A DNA stretch of 64,000 bases from CADEED01 sp963842515 (GTDB lineage Bacteria > Pseudomonadota > Gammaproteobacteria > Steroidobacterales > Steroidobacteraceae), in contig CAWJGO010000005.1 of the NCBI GenBank assembly GCA_963842515.1, forward strand, positions 1 through 64,000. The letters run 5' to 3'. Within the stretch, counting starts at the first letter, position 1, and every line of letters begins with the position of its first letter. The position numbers were made by a program, and so were the translations under genes. Below, in pieces: positions 37,976 to 45,939 of the stretch. The notes below the pieces were generated by a model. It saw only the letters and a program-made list of their open reading frames with translations, was not told the origin of the DNA and searched no databases.

Positions 37976-39919
37976 TCAACCGAGAAAGCTTTCGATCAGG
38001 TTCGCCGGCACCTTGGTGCGCGGGATCGTGACATCGGCGCTGCCGCGAGTGTGCCTGCGGCTGCCGCCGCGTCGCGGGTGCGGGTGCGCGTCGAACCACT
38101 CGCGCACATCCGTATCGAGGCCGATACCGTGCATGTAGTTGTAGAGCGCCTTGCGCAGGCCGGCGCCTAACAAGTCGTGGTCCGTGCCAACCGGGTCATC
38201 GAATTCGATGTCGTTGTGCGCAAACGTGATGTTCTGCGGCGGCCGCAGCGTGATGCCGTATTCGTGCGGCCGCAGGCCGATGGGCGAGTGCGCGGTCGCC
38301 GAGAAGCGATGCCAGTATGCGGACTGGATGCAGCCGGCCGCGAACAGCTGGCGTACGCGCTCGAGCGCGTCAACCGTGTCCTGTGCGGTCTCCGTCGGGA
38401 ATCCATACATGAGGTACGCGTGCACCATGATGCCGGCATCGGTGAAGGCGCGAGTCACGCGCGCCACTTGCTCGACGGTGACTCCTTTCTTCATGAGCTC
38501 TAACAACCGGTCGGACGCCACTTCGAGCCCGCCGCTCACGGCCACGCAGCCGGACTCGGCCAGCAGGCGGCACAGCTCGGGCGTGAAGGCTTTCTCGAAG
38601 CGGATGTTGCCCCACCAGGTGATGCTCACTTTTTCGGCAATCAGCCGTTTCGCGAGCGAACGCATCGCAGAAGGCGGCGCGGCCTCGTCGACCAGGTGGA
38701 AACCGGTTTCGCCCGTCTCGGCGATCAGCGCCTTGATGCGCCTCATGATGAGATCGGTGCTCGGCTCGTCGTAGCGGCCGATGTAGTCGAGCGATACATC
38801 GCAGAACGAACATTTCTTCCAATAGCAGCCGTGCGCGAGCGTGATCTTGTTCCAGCGGCCGTCTGACCAGAAGCGGTGCATCGGATTCAGCATTTCCATG
38901 ACGGACACGTACTGGTCGAGCGGCAAGCCATCGTAGGTCGGCAGACCGGTGTCTTTCTGGGGAATGTCGTGCTGGGTGGCATCGTTCTCGAGCACGACCT
39001 CGCGGCCTTTGCGCACGTAGGTGCGCACCAGCTTCGCCTCGCGGCCGCACAGACGCTTGAGCAGGTTCAACAACGGCCGTTCGCCGTCATCGAGAGTGAC
39101 GAAGTCGAAGTAGTCGAACACCCGCGGATCGCGCAGCGAGCGCAATTCCGTGTTCACCCAGCCGCCGCCGAGAATCAGCGTGGCGTTAGGGTTCGCCGCA
39201 CGGATCGTGCCTGCCATGCGAAAGGCCCCGTAGACGTTGCCGGGGAAGGGCGCCGTGATGGCGATGACGTCGGGTTTTTCCGCGGCTACGAGCTCGCGCG
39301 TAATTTCATCGAGCGTGGCGTCGACGAGCGTGGGTGCTCCCGTCAACGCCTCGTGCAGCGGATCGAACGTCGAGGCGCTGGCGGCGAGCCGCTCGGCATA
39401 ACGCGCGAGCTCGAAACGCGGGTCTATACCAATGCGCCAGACATCGGCGAGATCGTCGACGTACAGGCTTGCGAGGTACCGCGCCTGCTCGGTCGTGCCC
39501 AGCGATCCGAAGGCGGAGTGCAGGGCGTCGTCGCGCGTCTGTTCGAAGCGCGGGCCTTCGGGAAGAAATGCGCGGCCGACGATCCGAAATGCCAGGCTCG
39601 GATCGCGGTGTTGCAGATAGCGGATCGCCGGCACCACCGTGTCGATGTAGCGGTCGGCATTGGCGAGAAAGTGGGCGATCGATGGCGGCACCGCAGCGCG
39701 TTTGCCAGCGGCCTTCGCGCGTTTGCGAAGCTCGTCGGCCATACGCGTGACCAGCGGTGCGGAGAATAGCCGAAGAAACAGCGTGATCGACGCGTCGGCT
39801 TGCCTCACCTCGAGTCCGAGCTCCTCGGCGTGCAGGCGCAGAAAACCCGTCAGATACGCCGTCGCGGGATACGGCGTATTCAGTTGAATCATCGGCGGCG
39901 TGACTAGCAGCAGGCGCAT
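37976..39919 (-). CDS. B12-binding-type radical SAM protein
   Basis: ATG 39919 gives a 647-residue protein. The N-terminal half has the cobalamin-domain-like text MRLLLVTPPMIQLNTPYPAT, PDVIAITAPFPGNVYGAFRM and LGGGWVNTELR. The radical SAM core begins at about residue 370 with ITLAHGCYWKKCSFCDVSL. The cluster cysteines are spaced C-x4-C-x2-C, not the usual C-x3-C-x2-C. GFHLVDEAAPPSAMRSLAKR, ISGGLEVASD-like AVSGGLEVASDRLLELMKKG and MYGFPTETAQDT are standard. The substrate is unknown. The gene is followed 3 bp later by rluE. Its first AUG is the only one that starts at the domain edge. Confidence 0.85.
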   Translation of the reverse strand: MRLLLVTPPMIQLNTPYPATAYLTGFLRLHAEELGLEVRQADASITLFLRLFSAPLVTRMADELRKRAKAAGKRAAVPPSIAHFLANADRYIDTVVPAIRYLQHRDPSLAFRIVGRAFLPEGPRFEQTRDDALHSAFGSLGTTEQARYLASLYVDDLADVWRIGIDPRFELARYAERLAASASTFDPLHEALTGAPTLVDATLDEITRELVAAEKPDVIAITAPFPGNVYGAFRMAGTIRAANPNATLILGGGWVNTELRSLRDPRVFDYFDFVTLDDGERPLLNLLKRLCGREAKLVRTYVRKGREVVLENDATQHDIPQKDTGLPTYDGLPLDQYVSVMEMLNPMHRFWSDGRWNKITLAHGCYWKKCSFCDVSLDYIGRYDEPSTDLIMRRIKALIAETGETGFHLVDEAAPPSAMRSLAKRLIAEKVSITWWGNIRFEKAFTPELCRLLAESGCVAVSGGLEVASDRLLELMKKGVTVEQVARVTRAFTDAGIMVHAYLMYGFPTETAQDTVDALERVRQLFAAGCIQSAYWHRFSATAHSPIGLRPHEYGITLRPPQNITFAHNDIEFDDPVGTDHDLLGAGLRKALYNYMHGIGLDTDVREWFDAHPHPRRGGSRRHTRGSADVTIPRTKVPANLIESFLG

Positions 39920-40021
39920 GGCGCGCAGCCTAGCGCACGTGGATGCACGGTGACATAGCCAGCCGGCGCGCGCGTCCAGTTCAGGCTTACAATCACGCTG
40001 ATTCGAACCCGGGAGCCGCGC

Positions 40022-40915
40022 ATGCATCGACGAACGTTTTTGGTCCGCAGCAGCGGCTTGATGTTTGGAATCTCGGGCCTGAGCACCTCGCTCGCTGTGC
40101 AATCCACCGCCGACCGAGTGGGTATGGGCACGGTGATTTTCCGCAATCGCTTCGAGCAGACCAAGCCAAAAGGGATCGCTGAGCTCAAAAATCCGCTGAC
40201 GCTGTTGAGCGTTCCGGCGTACTACCGGGAGCGGTTTGCCATCCGCAATCTGGAATTCTGGAGCAAACATTTCGAGTCGCTCGACACGCCGTACTTGCAT
40301 GAACTGCGCGGCCGGATCAAGGCCGCTGGCGCCGAGCTCATCAACATTCAAGTTGACGAGCCTTACGATCTGGCGAGCGCTAACGAACCGGAGCGGCAGC
40401 GCAGTCTGCAGACGGTGCGCAAGTGGATCGATGCAGCAGCCCTTCTCGGCAGTCGTGCAGTGCGAATCAATCCCGGACGGACCGGCGGCTCCATCGAGAA
40501 AAGCATCGGCTCACTGAAGGAAGTGAACCAATACTGCCTGTCGAAACGCCTGCCTCTGCTCACCGAAAATCATTTCGGCCTCGAGATGAATCCCGATGTT
40601 CATCTGCAGATTCGCGAAGCCGCGGGGCCGCAGAACATCTATACGCTGCCGGACTTTGGGAATTATCCCGTCGAGACGATGTGGGAATCACTGGCGAAGA
40701 TTCTGCCGCACGCATACGTGGTCTCCGCGAAAGCCGTGGACTTCGACGAACAGGGAGCCCACATCTCCTATGACTTCGATCGTTGCGTGCAGCTTTGTGA
40801 GCGCGCGGGTTTCAAGGGCATCTACCTCGTGGAGCAATGGAGCCGCAAGGATCAAGATCTCGACTACGACAAGATCGCCGACTGGATGCTGCAGCGCGTA
40901 CGCATGAACATCTGA
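40022..40915 (+). CDS. Exported sugar phosphate isomerase/epimerase-like protein (Tat-type leader)
   Basis: The 297-residue protein begins MHRRTFLVRSSGLMFGISGL, a Tat-like leader with twin Arg in HRRTF. The TIM-barrel part shows LHELRGRIKAAGAELINIQV, DAAALLGSRAVRINPGRTGG, LPLLTENHFGLEMNPDVHLQ, TLPDFGNYPVETMWESLAKI, YDFDRCVQLCERAGFKGIYL. The Glu/Asp/His ligands of AP_endonuc_2 proteins are partly preserved (TENH, DFGN). Periplasmic epimerases of this type often act on oligosaccharide breakdown products. Confidence 0.82.
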   Translation: MHRRTFLVRSSGLMFGISGLSTSLAVQSTADRVGMGTVIFRNRFEQTKPKGIAELKNPLTLLSVPAYYRERFAIRNLEFWSKHFESLDTPYLHELRGRIKAAGAELINIQVDEPYDLASANEPERQRSLQTVRKWIDAAALLGSRAVRINPGRTGGSIEKSIGSLKEVNQYCLSKRLPLLTENHFGLEMNPDVHLQIREAAGPQNIYTLPDFGNYPVETMWESLAKILPHAYVVSAKAVDFDEQGAHISYDFDRCVQLCERAGFKGIYLVEQWSRKDQDLDYDKIADWMLQRVRMNI

Positions 40916-40926
40916 AAGGGAAAAAC

Positions 40927-41760
40927 ATGAACGCACTGAAGGTGAAGTTCCATGTGAACATCAAGGCGAGTTGCATTGCCGCGAGTGTCGTTGCCGGGCT
41001 CGGCCTGGCCGGTTGCGTGCCCACACTGCTGACCGCTCAACCGAAGGCCGAAATAGTCGTGACGGATACCTCCGGCGCGCCCATGCGCGCCGCGACCGTC
41101 ACTCTGGGCACGGTGGAAATGCACGGCATCGTCGGACGCCTCACGCGCCACGAATTTCTCACCGACCATCACGGCAAGGTCGCGATCAAGAGAAAGCTCA
41201 AGTGGGCGGTGCAGGTGTTGTTGCCCGACGGTGGCGTAGGATATTGGTCGACGTTGTGCGTAGCGCGGCCGGGATTCCGGGCCGTGGCAATCGTCAAGCC
41301 CGAGTTCGGAGAACCTATCCGCGTCTCGCTCGTCCCGAGTTCGATCAAGTCCGAGTGCCACTGGTCCGAGCATCAGATGCTTCCTCAAGTCGCCGAGTGG
41401 AAGGCGGGGCAATGGAATGAAGTGGAGGGTGGGCCCTGGACACCCGACAACGGGACGATGATCGCCATCGCCGGTGCGATTCAGGGCGTCGCCGAGTCCA
41501 CTGCGCAGGGATACCGCCGTGAGTTACGCCCGTGGTCCGAGTATCAGTTTCAGTATCAGGGTCGATTGACGGGAACCACACCCTACGTATACATCAAGGC
41601 GCTGTGTGAGCCGCCGTCCACCGTCGATCCTCGAAAAGCGTTCGACAATCGAACGGGTGGCAGCTCGTGTTTTTTCCAGATGACGTATGACGCAAAGCGG
41701 GGCCGGTTCGACAGTTTCGAAATGAACACCGCCGTGACCGATTCCTCCACTTCCCGGTAG
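40927..41760 (+). CDS. Putative lipoprotein with carboxypeptidase-regulatory-like domain
   Basis: The 277-residue protein has a lipoprotein signal (SCIAASVVAGLGLAGCVPTL, Cys about 29). PKAEIVVTDTSGAPMRAATV and TLGTVEMHGIVGRLTRHEFL look like a CarboxypepD_reg beta-sandwich. The rest (CHWSEHQMLPQVAEWKAGQW, YRRELRPWSEYQFQYQGRLT, SSCFFQMTYDAKRGRFDSFE) is not recognised. It starts 11 bp after the isomerase gene and likely shares its transcript. A GGCGGC/GCCGCC hairpin follows at 41782-41800. Confidence 0.72.
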   Translation: MNALKVKFHVNIKASCIAASVVAGLGLAGCVPTLLTAQPKAEIVVTDTSGAPMRAATVTLGTVEMHGIVGRLTRHEFLTDHHGKVAIKRKLKWAVQVLLPDGGVGYWSTLCVARPGFRAVAIVKPEFGEPIRVSLVPSSIKSECHWSEHQMLPQVAEWKAGQWNEVEGGPWTPDNGTMIAIAGAIQGVAESTAQGYRRELRPWSEYQFQYQGRLTGTTPYVYIKALCEPPSTVDPRKAFDNRTGGSSCFFQMTYDAKRGRFDSFEMNTAVTDSSTSR

Positions 41761-41891
41761 CTAGATCGCGGATTCGCATCTGGCGGCGGGCACTGCCGCC
41801 GCGCGTGAAAGTAGGCGGAATCCGTCACGGCCGTCGACGCTGACCCTGTCGGTGTTAACGTACGGGCGCCGGAAGCAGACGAGGTATCGTC

Positions 41892-43598
41892 ATGAAACAG
41901 GAATCGGGCAGCCCGGAACAGATTGCACGCTTGCGCTCGCTGGATCCGCGCGAATCGCGGCCGGTGGATCACCTCGCGCGCGCGCGCGAAGCCTGTGGCC
42001 ACTACGCGTGGCGCGATGCGCATGAGGCTTATCTCGCGGCGGATGCGGCCATGCCGCTCACGGGGGACGATCTCGATCGGCTCGCATTGGCGGCCTGTCT
42101 CGTCGGGCGGGAACGCGATTTCCTCGCCTACAAAGAGCGTTCGCACCGCGCGCATGTCGCCGCAAACCGCCTGGACTGCGCGGCGCGCGACGCGTATTGG
42201 CTCGCGCTGCTGTCGATGGTGCGCGGCGAAATGGCGCAGTCGAATGCCTGGACAGCACGTGGCGAGCGGTTGATCGCTGATCGCGACTGCGTGGAGCGAG
42301 GCTATCTACAGCTCTGCGGCGTGGAGCAGGTTTTGCGAGGCGGCGACTGCGCGGGCGCGTACGCCACGGCGGTCCAGGCAGTCGCGCTCGGCGAACGTTT
42401 CAGTGAGCCCGATCTCATCGCCTCGGCCCGGCATGTGCAGGGTCGGGCGGCCATCCAACTCGGCCAGGTGTCGCACGGGGTCAAGCTTCTCGACGAGACC
42501 ATGCTCTCCGTGGTCGCGGGCGAGCTTTCGCCCATCATCACGGGTCTCATGTATTGCAGCATCATCGATACCTGTCATGCGTCCTATGAAATGAACCGCG
42601 CACGCGAATGGACGGCGGCGATGTCGCGTTGGTGCGATCGGCAGGGCGGCATGGTGGCATTCACCGGCACCTGCGTCGTGCATCGCGCGGAAATTCTGTG
42701 CCTGCAGGGCGCTTGGTCCGATGCCATCGTCGAGACGCGCCGTGTCTGCGAGCGAGATGACTATTGCGATCGGCCACCACCGGGCGGCGCGTTCTACCAG
42801 CAAGGTGAGATCCATCGGCTGCGCGGCGAGGCGGCGCTGGCCGAGCAGTGTTATCGCACCGCGAGCCGCCGGGGATACGAACCGCAGCCGGGACTCGCGT
42901 TGTTGCGATTCGCGCAGGGGCGTACGGACGCGGCATGCGCGGCCATGCGCCGATTGATGGGTGCGACCTCCGATCGCGCCACGCGCGGCCGGATCCTGCC
43001 GGCGCACTTCGAGATCATGCTGGGCATCGGCGATCTTGCGGAAGCGCAGCGCGCATGCGAAGAGCTCGAGACGCTGCGCGCCGCATTCGAGACGGCGGTC
43101 GTCCAGGCGCAGGCGGCACAGGCCCGCGGGGCGTTGTGCTTGCGCAGTGGCGACGCACCGGCCTCGCTGGGTCACTTGCGCGAATCTTTCCAGCTCTGGG
43201 AGCACCTCGAAGCGCCCTATGAAGCCGCGCGGGTGCGCGTGCTCATCGCCGAAGCTTGCCGCGCGCTCGGCGACGAAGAAGCGAGCGAGCTCGAGCTCGA
43301 CGCGTCGAGATCCAAGTTCGAGCATCTCGGCGCCAGGTTCGATGTCGAGCGGCTCGATGCCTGCCGTGCCGGGAAGTCCGCAGTATGCGCGCTCACCTCG
43401 CGCGAGCTCCAAGTGCTCGAGCGCATCGCACAGGGGCAGACCAACAAGGCGATCGCGCGCGAGTTGGGATTGAGCGCGCGGACCATCGACCGTCACGTGA
43501 GCAACATCCTGGCCAAACTGAATGTTCCCTCGCGCTCGGCTGCCACGGCGTTTGCCTGCGCAAAACTACCCATGGGCACCATGCGCACGGCTGGGTAG
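41892..43598 (+). CDS. LuxR-family regulator with TPR-like sensor region
   Basis: The 568-residue protein consists of about 480 residues of helical TPR-like repeats (AREACGHYAWRDAHEAYLAA, DRLALAACLVGRERDFLAYK, RIELIASARHVQ-like LIASARHVQGRAAIQLGQVS, FYQQGEIHRLRGEAALAEQC) and a C-terminal LuxR HTH (CALTSRELQVLERIAQGQTN, KAIARELGLSARTIDRHVSN, ILAKLNVPSRSAATAFA, residues about 498-560). It resembles MalT-like ATP-free regulators of two-component style. It sits upstream of the hydrolase-haloperoxidase pair in the same direction, so may control it. Confidence 0.88.
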   Translation: MKQESGSPEQIARLRSLDPRESRPVDHLARAREACGHYAWRDAHEAYLAADAAMPLTGDDLDRLALAACLVGRERDFLAYKERSHRAHVAANRLDCAARDAYWLALLSMVRGEMAQSNAWTARGERLIADRDCVERGYLQLCGVEQVLRGGDCAGAYATAVQAVALGERFSEPDLIASARHVQGRAAIQLGQVSHGVKLLDETMLSVVAGELSPIITGLMYCSIIDTCHASYEMNRAREWTAAMSRWCDRQGGMVAFTGTCVVHRAEILCLQGAWSDAIVETRRVCERDDYCDRPPPGGAFYQQGEIHRLRGEAALAEQCYRTASRRGYEPQPGLALLRFAQGRTDAACAAMRRLMGATSDRATRGRILPAHFEIMLGIGDLAEAQRACEELETLRAAFETAVVQAQAAQARGALCLRSGDAPASLGHLRESFQLWEHLEAPYEAARVRVLIAEACRALGDEEASELELDASRSKFEHLGARFDVERLDACRAGKSAVCALTSRELQVLERIAQGQTNKAIARELGLSARTIDRHVSNILAKLNVPSRSAATAFACAKLPMGTMRTAG

Positions 43599-43676
43599 TT
43601 TCACGGAAGCGCTCGAGCGCGCTGGCATGCCAGCTTTCGTTCCGCGGGTGTTTGCCGCGCAACGATCGAGGGCACC

Positions 43677-44585
43677 ATGGAGCCGGTCACACAGGAACAT
43701 TTCCGGAAACGGACGCTGACGCGCGACCCGCGCGAGCAGCTCATCGCCAATCTGCCGGTCTCTGAGCGGCGACTCACGCTCAATGGGATTGCCACGTCCG
43801 TTCTCGAGGGCGGCGAGGGCGCACCCATCGTGCTGCTCCACGGGCCGGGTGCGTATGGCGCGCAGTGGATCCGCACGATTCCGGCGCTGGTGAGGACCCA
43901 TCGCGTAATCGCGCCGGACTTGCCCGGTCACGGCGACTCGGATTTCTTCGACGCAGCGCCCACTCCAAAGCTTGTCGTCGACTGGCTCGACGATCTCATC
44001 GAATGCACCTGCGCCAAGCCGCCAGTGTTGGTGGGTCACACGTTGGGCGGCGCCATTGCAGCGCATTTCGCCGCGGACGGTGGCCGTTCGCCGGCTGCGC
44101 TGGTACTGGTCGACGCACTGGGTCTCGCAACGTTTCGGCCGGCACCAGCGTTCGGCGCGGCGCTGCAGGCCTTTCTGCACGCTCCGAACGGGAGCACCCA
44201 CGATGGCCTGTGGAGCCAGTGCGTATTCGATGTCGCGGCCGTGCAGCAGCAGTTAGGCGATGAGTGGCAATTGATCAAGGCTGCCAATCTCGAGGGGGCG
44301 AGCGCGGCGAAGATTGCCGCGCTGAGCTCCTGGATGAGTGAATTTGGTATTCCAGCGATTCCGGCGGAAACCCTCAAACGCATTGACACGCCGACTGCGC
44401 TTATCTGGGGCCGGCATGACCGCGCCACGCCGCTGGCCGTGGCGGAAGCCGCGAGCAGGCAATACGGCTGGCCCATGGAAGTCATCGACGGTGCGGCCGA
44501 CGACCCGGCGCTCGAACAGCCCGAGGCCTTTGTCAGCGCCTTGCGTCGCGCGATCACGCGGATTTTTCAAAAAGGAGTTGTGTGA
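43677..44585 (+). CDS. Alpha/beta-hydrolase homologue with degenerate catalytic triad
   Basis: The 302-residue protein has the fold: ISTSVLEGGEGAPIVLLHGP-like text (IVLLHGPGAYGAQWI), VIAPDLPGHGDSDF, then PVLVGHTLGGAIAAHFAADG. The nucleophile elbow is G-H-T-L-G-G, with Thr where Ser is normal (residue about 121). The Asp region is intact (ALIWGRHDRATPLAVAE). The usual GH-P-x-x-EQP ends with AADDPALEQPEAF, so the catalytic His is replaced. Two of three triad residues are changed, suggesting a non-hydrolytic or divergent role. The stop overlaps the next start (TGATG) after AAAGGAG. Confidence 0.82.
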   Translation: MEPVTQEHFRKRTLTRDPREQLIANLPVSERRLTLNGIATSVLEGGEGAPIVLLHGPGAYGAQWIRTIPALVRTHRVIAPDLPGHGDSDFFDAAPTPKLVVDWLDDLIECTCAKPPVLVGHTLGGAIAAHFAADGGRSPAALVLVDALGLATFRPAPAFGAALQAFLHAPNGSTHDGLWSQCVFDVAAVQQQLGDEWQLIKAANLEGASAAKIAALSSWMSEFGIPAIPAETLKRIDTPTALIWGRHDRATPLAVAEAASRQYGWPMEVIDGAADDPALEQPEAFVSALRRAITRIFQKGVV

Positions 44586-45853
44586 TGAGAAGGATGCTCT
44601 TCGGAATGATTGCGTTACTGTCGCTGGGTGCCGTGAACGCACATGAGGACGCGGTGCTGGAATGGAATCGCATCGCGTTCGACGCGTTGCTCGACCAACC
44701 GCCGCCGATGCAGATGCGTTTCGGGGCGATCGTGCAACTCGCCGTCTTCGAGGGCGTCAACGCGATCAGCGGGGAATACGAGTCGACGCTCGCCACCTTG
44801 AACGCGCCGCGCGACGCGTCGGCGCCCGCCGCTGCCATGAGCGCCGCGCATCACGTGCTCAAGGCCTATCTTCCCGAGCGCGCCGCGGAATTCGACGCTG
44901 CGCTCGAGCGGTCGCTGGCGCGGATTCCGGAGGGCCCCGCGCGGCAGTCCGGCATTGACGCGGGCAAGGCGGCTGCCATCGCGGTGATGGCGGCGCGCGA
45001 AAACGACGGTTCAGAAACGCCGGAGTCCTACCTTCCAAAGTCCACGGAGCCCGGTGAATGGCAACCCACGCGGGGCTGTCCGCCCACGGGCGGCGTCTTT
45101 CTGCACTGGAGCAAGGTGAAGCCGTTCGTGATACGGCGCGCTGAGCAATTCCGTTCGCCACCGCCGCCGGCGCTCAACAGCGCGCGATACGCGCGCGCGT
45201 ACCACGAAGTGATGGTCAACGGCGCGCGCGACAGCACCCAGCGACCGCCCGATCGGACGTTGGTGGCGCAGGTCTACGCGGTATTCGGCGACGCCGGGTT
45301 GTGGAACCCGGTGGCGCGCCAGCTTGCGCAGGCGCGGCGGCAGACACTCACCCAGAATGCGCGCACCTTCGCGCTGATGAATCTGGCGCTCCATGATCTC
45401 ACCGTCACCTTGGTGGACACGAAATATCACTATCACTTCTGGCGGCCCGAAACGGCGATTCCCGCCGGCGGGGCGGATGGCAACGAACGCACCGAGGCGG
45501 ATGCATCGTATGTGCCGCTCATCGAGACGCCCTGCCATCCCAGTTACGGCTCCGGACACGCCGCGACCAGCGGCGCGGCGCGCGCGGTGCTCGAGCATGC
45601 ATTCGGCCTGCGCGGCCACAAGATCGTCGTGACGAATCCGGCGATGCCGGACGCCGTGCTGCGGTATTCGGCACTCGACCAGATCACGGCTGACATCGAC
45701 GATGCGCGCGTCTTCGGCGGCATTCACTTCCGTTTCGACCAGGCGGCAGGGGCGGAGCAAGGGCGGCGCGTCGGCAACCATGTGTGGCGGCATGCCCTCA
45801 AGCCCGTGCGCGAGTGCGACGGCAAGCACCGGCAGTCGGAGGCTGAGCAATAA
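44585..45853 (+). CDS. Vanadium-dependent haloperoxidase/PAP2-superfamily protein
   Basis: This 422-residue exported protein has a signal peptide (MLFGMIALLSLGAVNAHEDA) and the PAP2 helical core. Active-site motifs are K in DTKYHYHFWRP (K-x6-RP, about 280), HPSYGSGHAATSG (S-G-H, about 323) and the final R-x-x-x-G-x-H in DDARVFGGIHFRFD (about 374). These match vanadium haloperoxidases and related acid phosphatases. The start overlaps the preceding stop; a ribosome site AAAGGAG is at about 44570. Possibly it halogenates or dephosphorylates a product bound by the partner protein. Confidence 0.88.
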   Translation: MRRMLFGMIALLSLGAVNAHEDAVLEWNRIAFDALLDQPPPMQMRFGAIVQLAVFEGVNAISGEYESTLATLNAPRDASAPAAAMSAAHHVLKAYLPERAAEFDAALERSLARIPEGPARQSGIDAGKAAAIAVMAARENDGSETPESYLPKSTEPGEWQPTRGCPPTGGVFLHWSKVKPFVIRRAEQFRSPPPPALNSARYARAYHEVMVNGARDSTQRPPDRTLVAQVYAVFGDAGLWNPVARQLAQARRQTLTQNARTFALMNLALHDLTVTLVDTKYHYHFWRPETAIPAGGADGNERTEADASYVPLIETPCHPSYGSGHAATSGAARAVLEHAFGLRGHKIVVTNPAMPDAVLRYSALDQITADIDDARVFGGIHFRFDQAAGAEQGRRVGNHVWRHALKPVRECDGKHRQSEAEQ

Positions 45854-45939
45854 GCAATTCCGCGCGGATTACTGACGTCGCGTGGTCCCGGTAGACTTAG
45901 GTCATCAATTTGCCGTGCCCGGGCATCTCGCCCGCGCTC

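Noticed and set aside
38160..38192. GCCTAACAAGTCGTGG resembling an attC start
   Set aside because: It lies inside the conserved radical SAM coding sequence with no R' partner; chance similarity.
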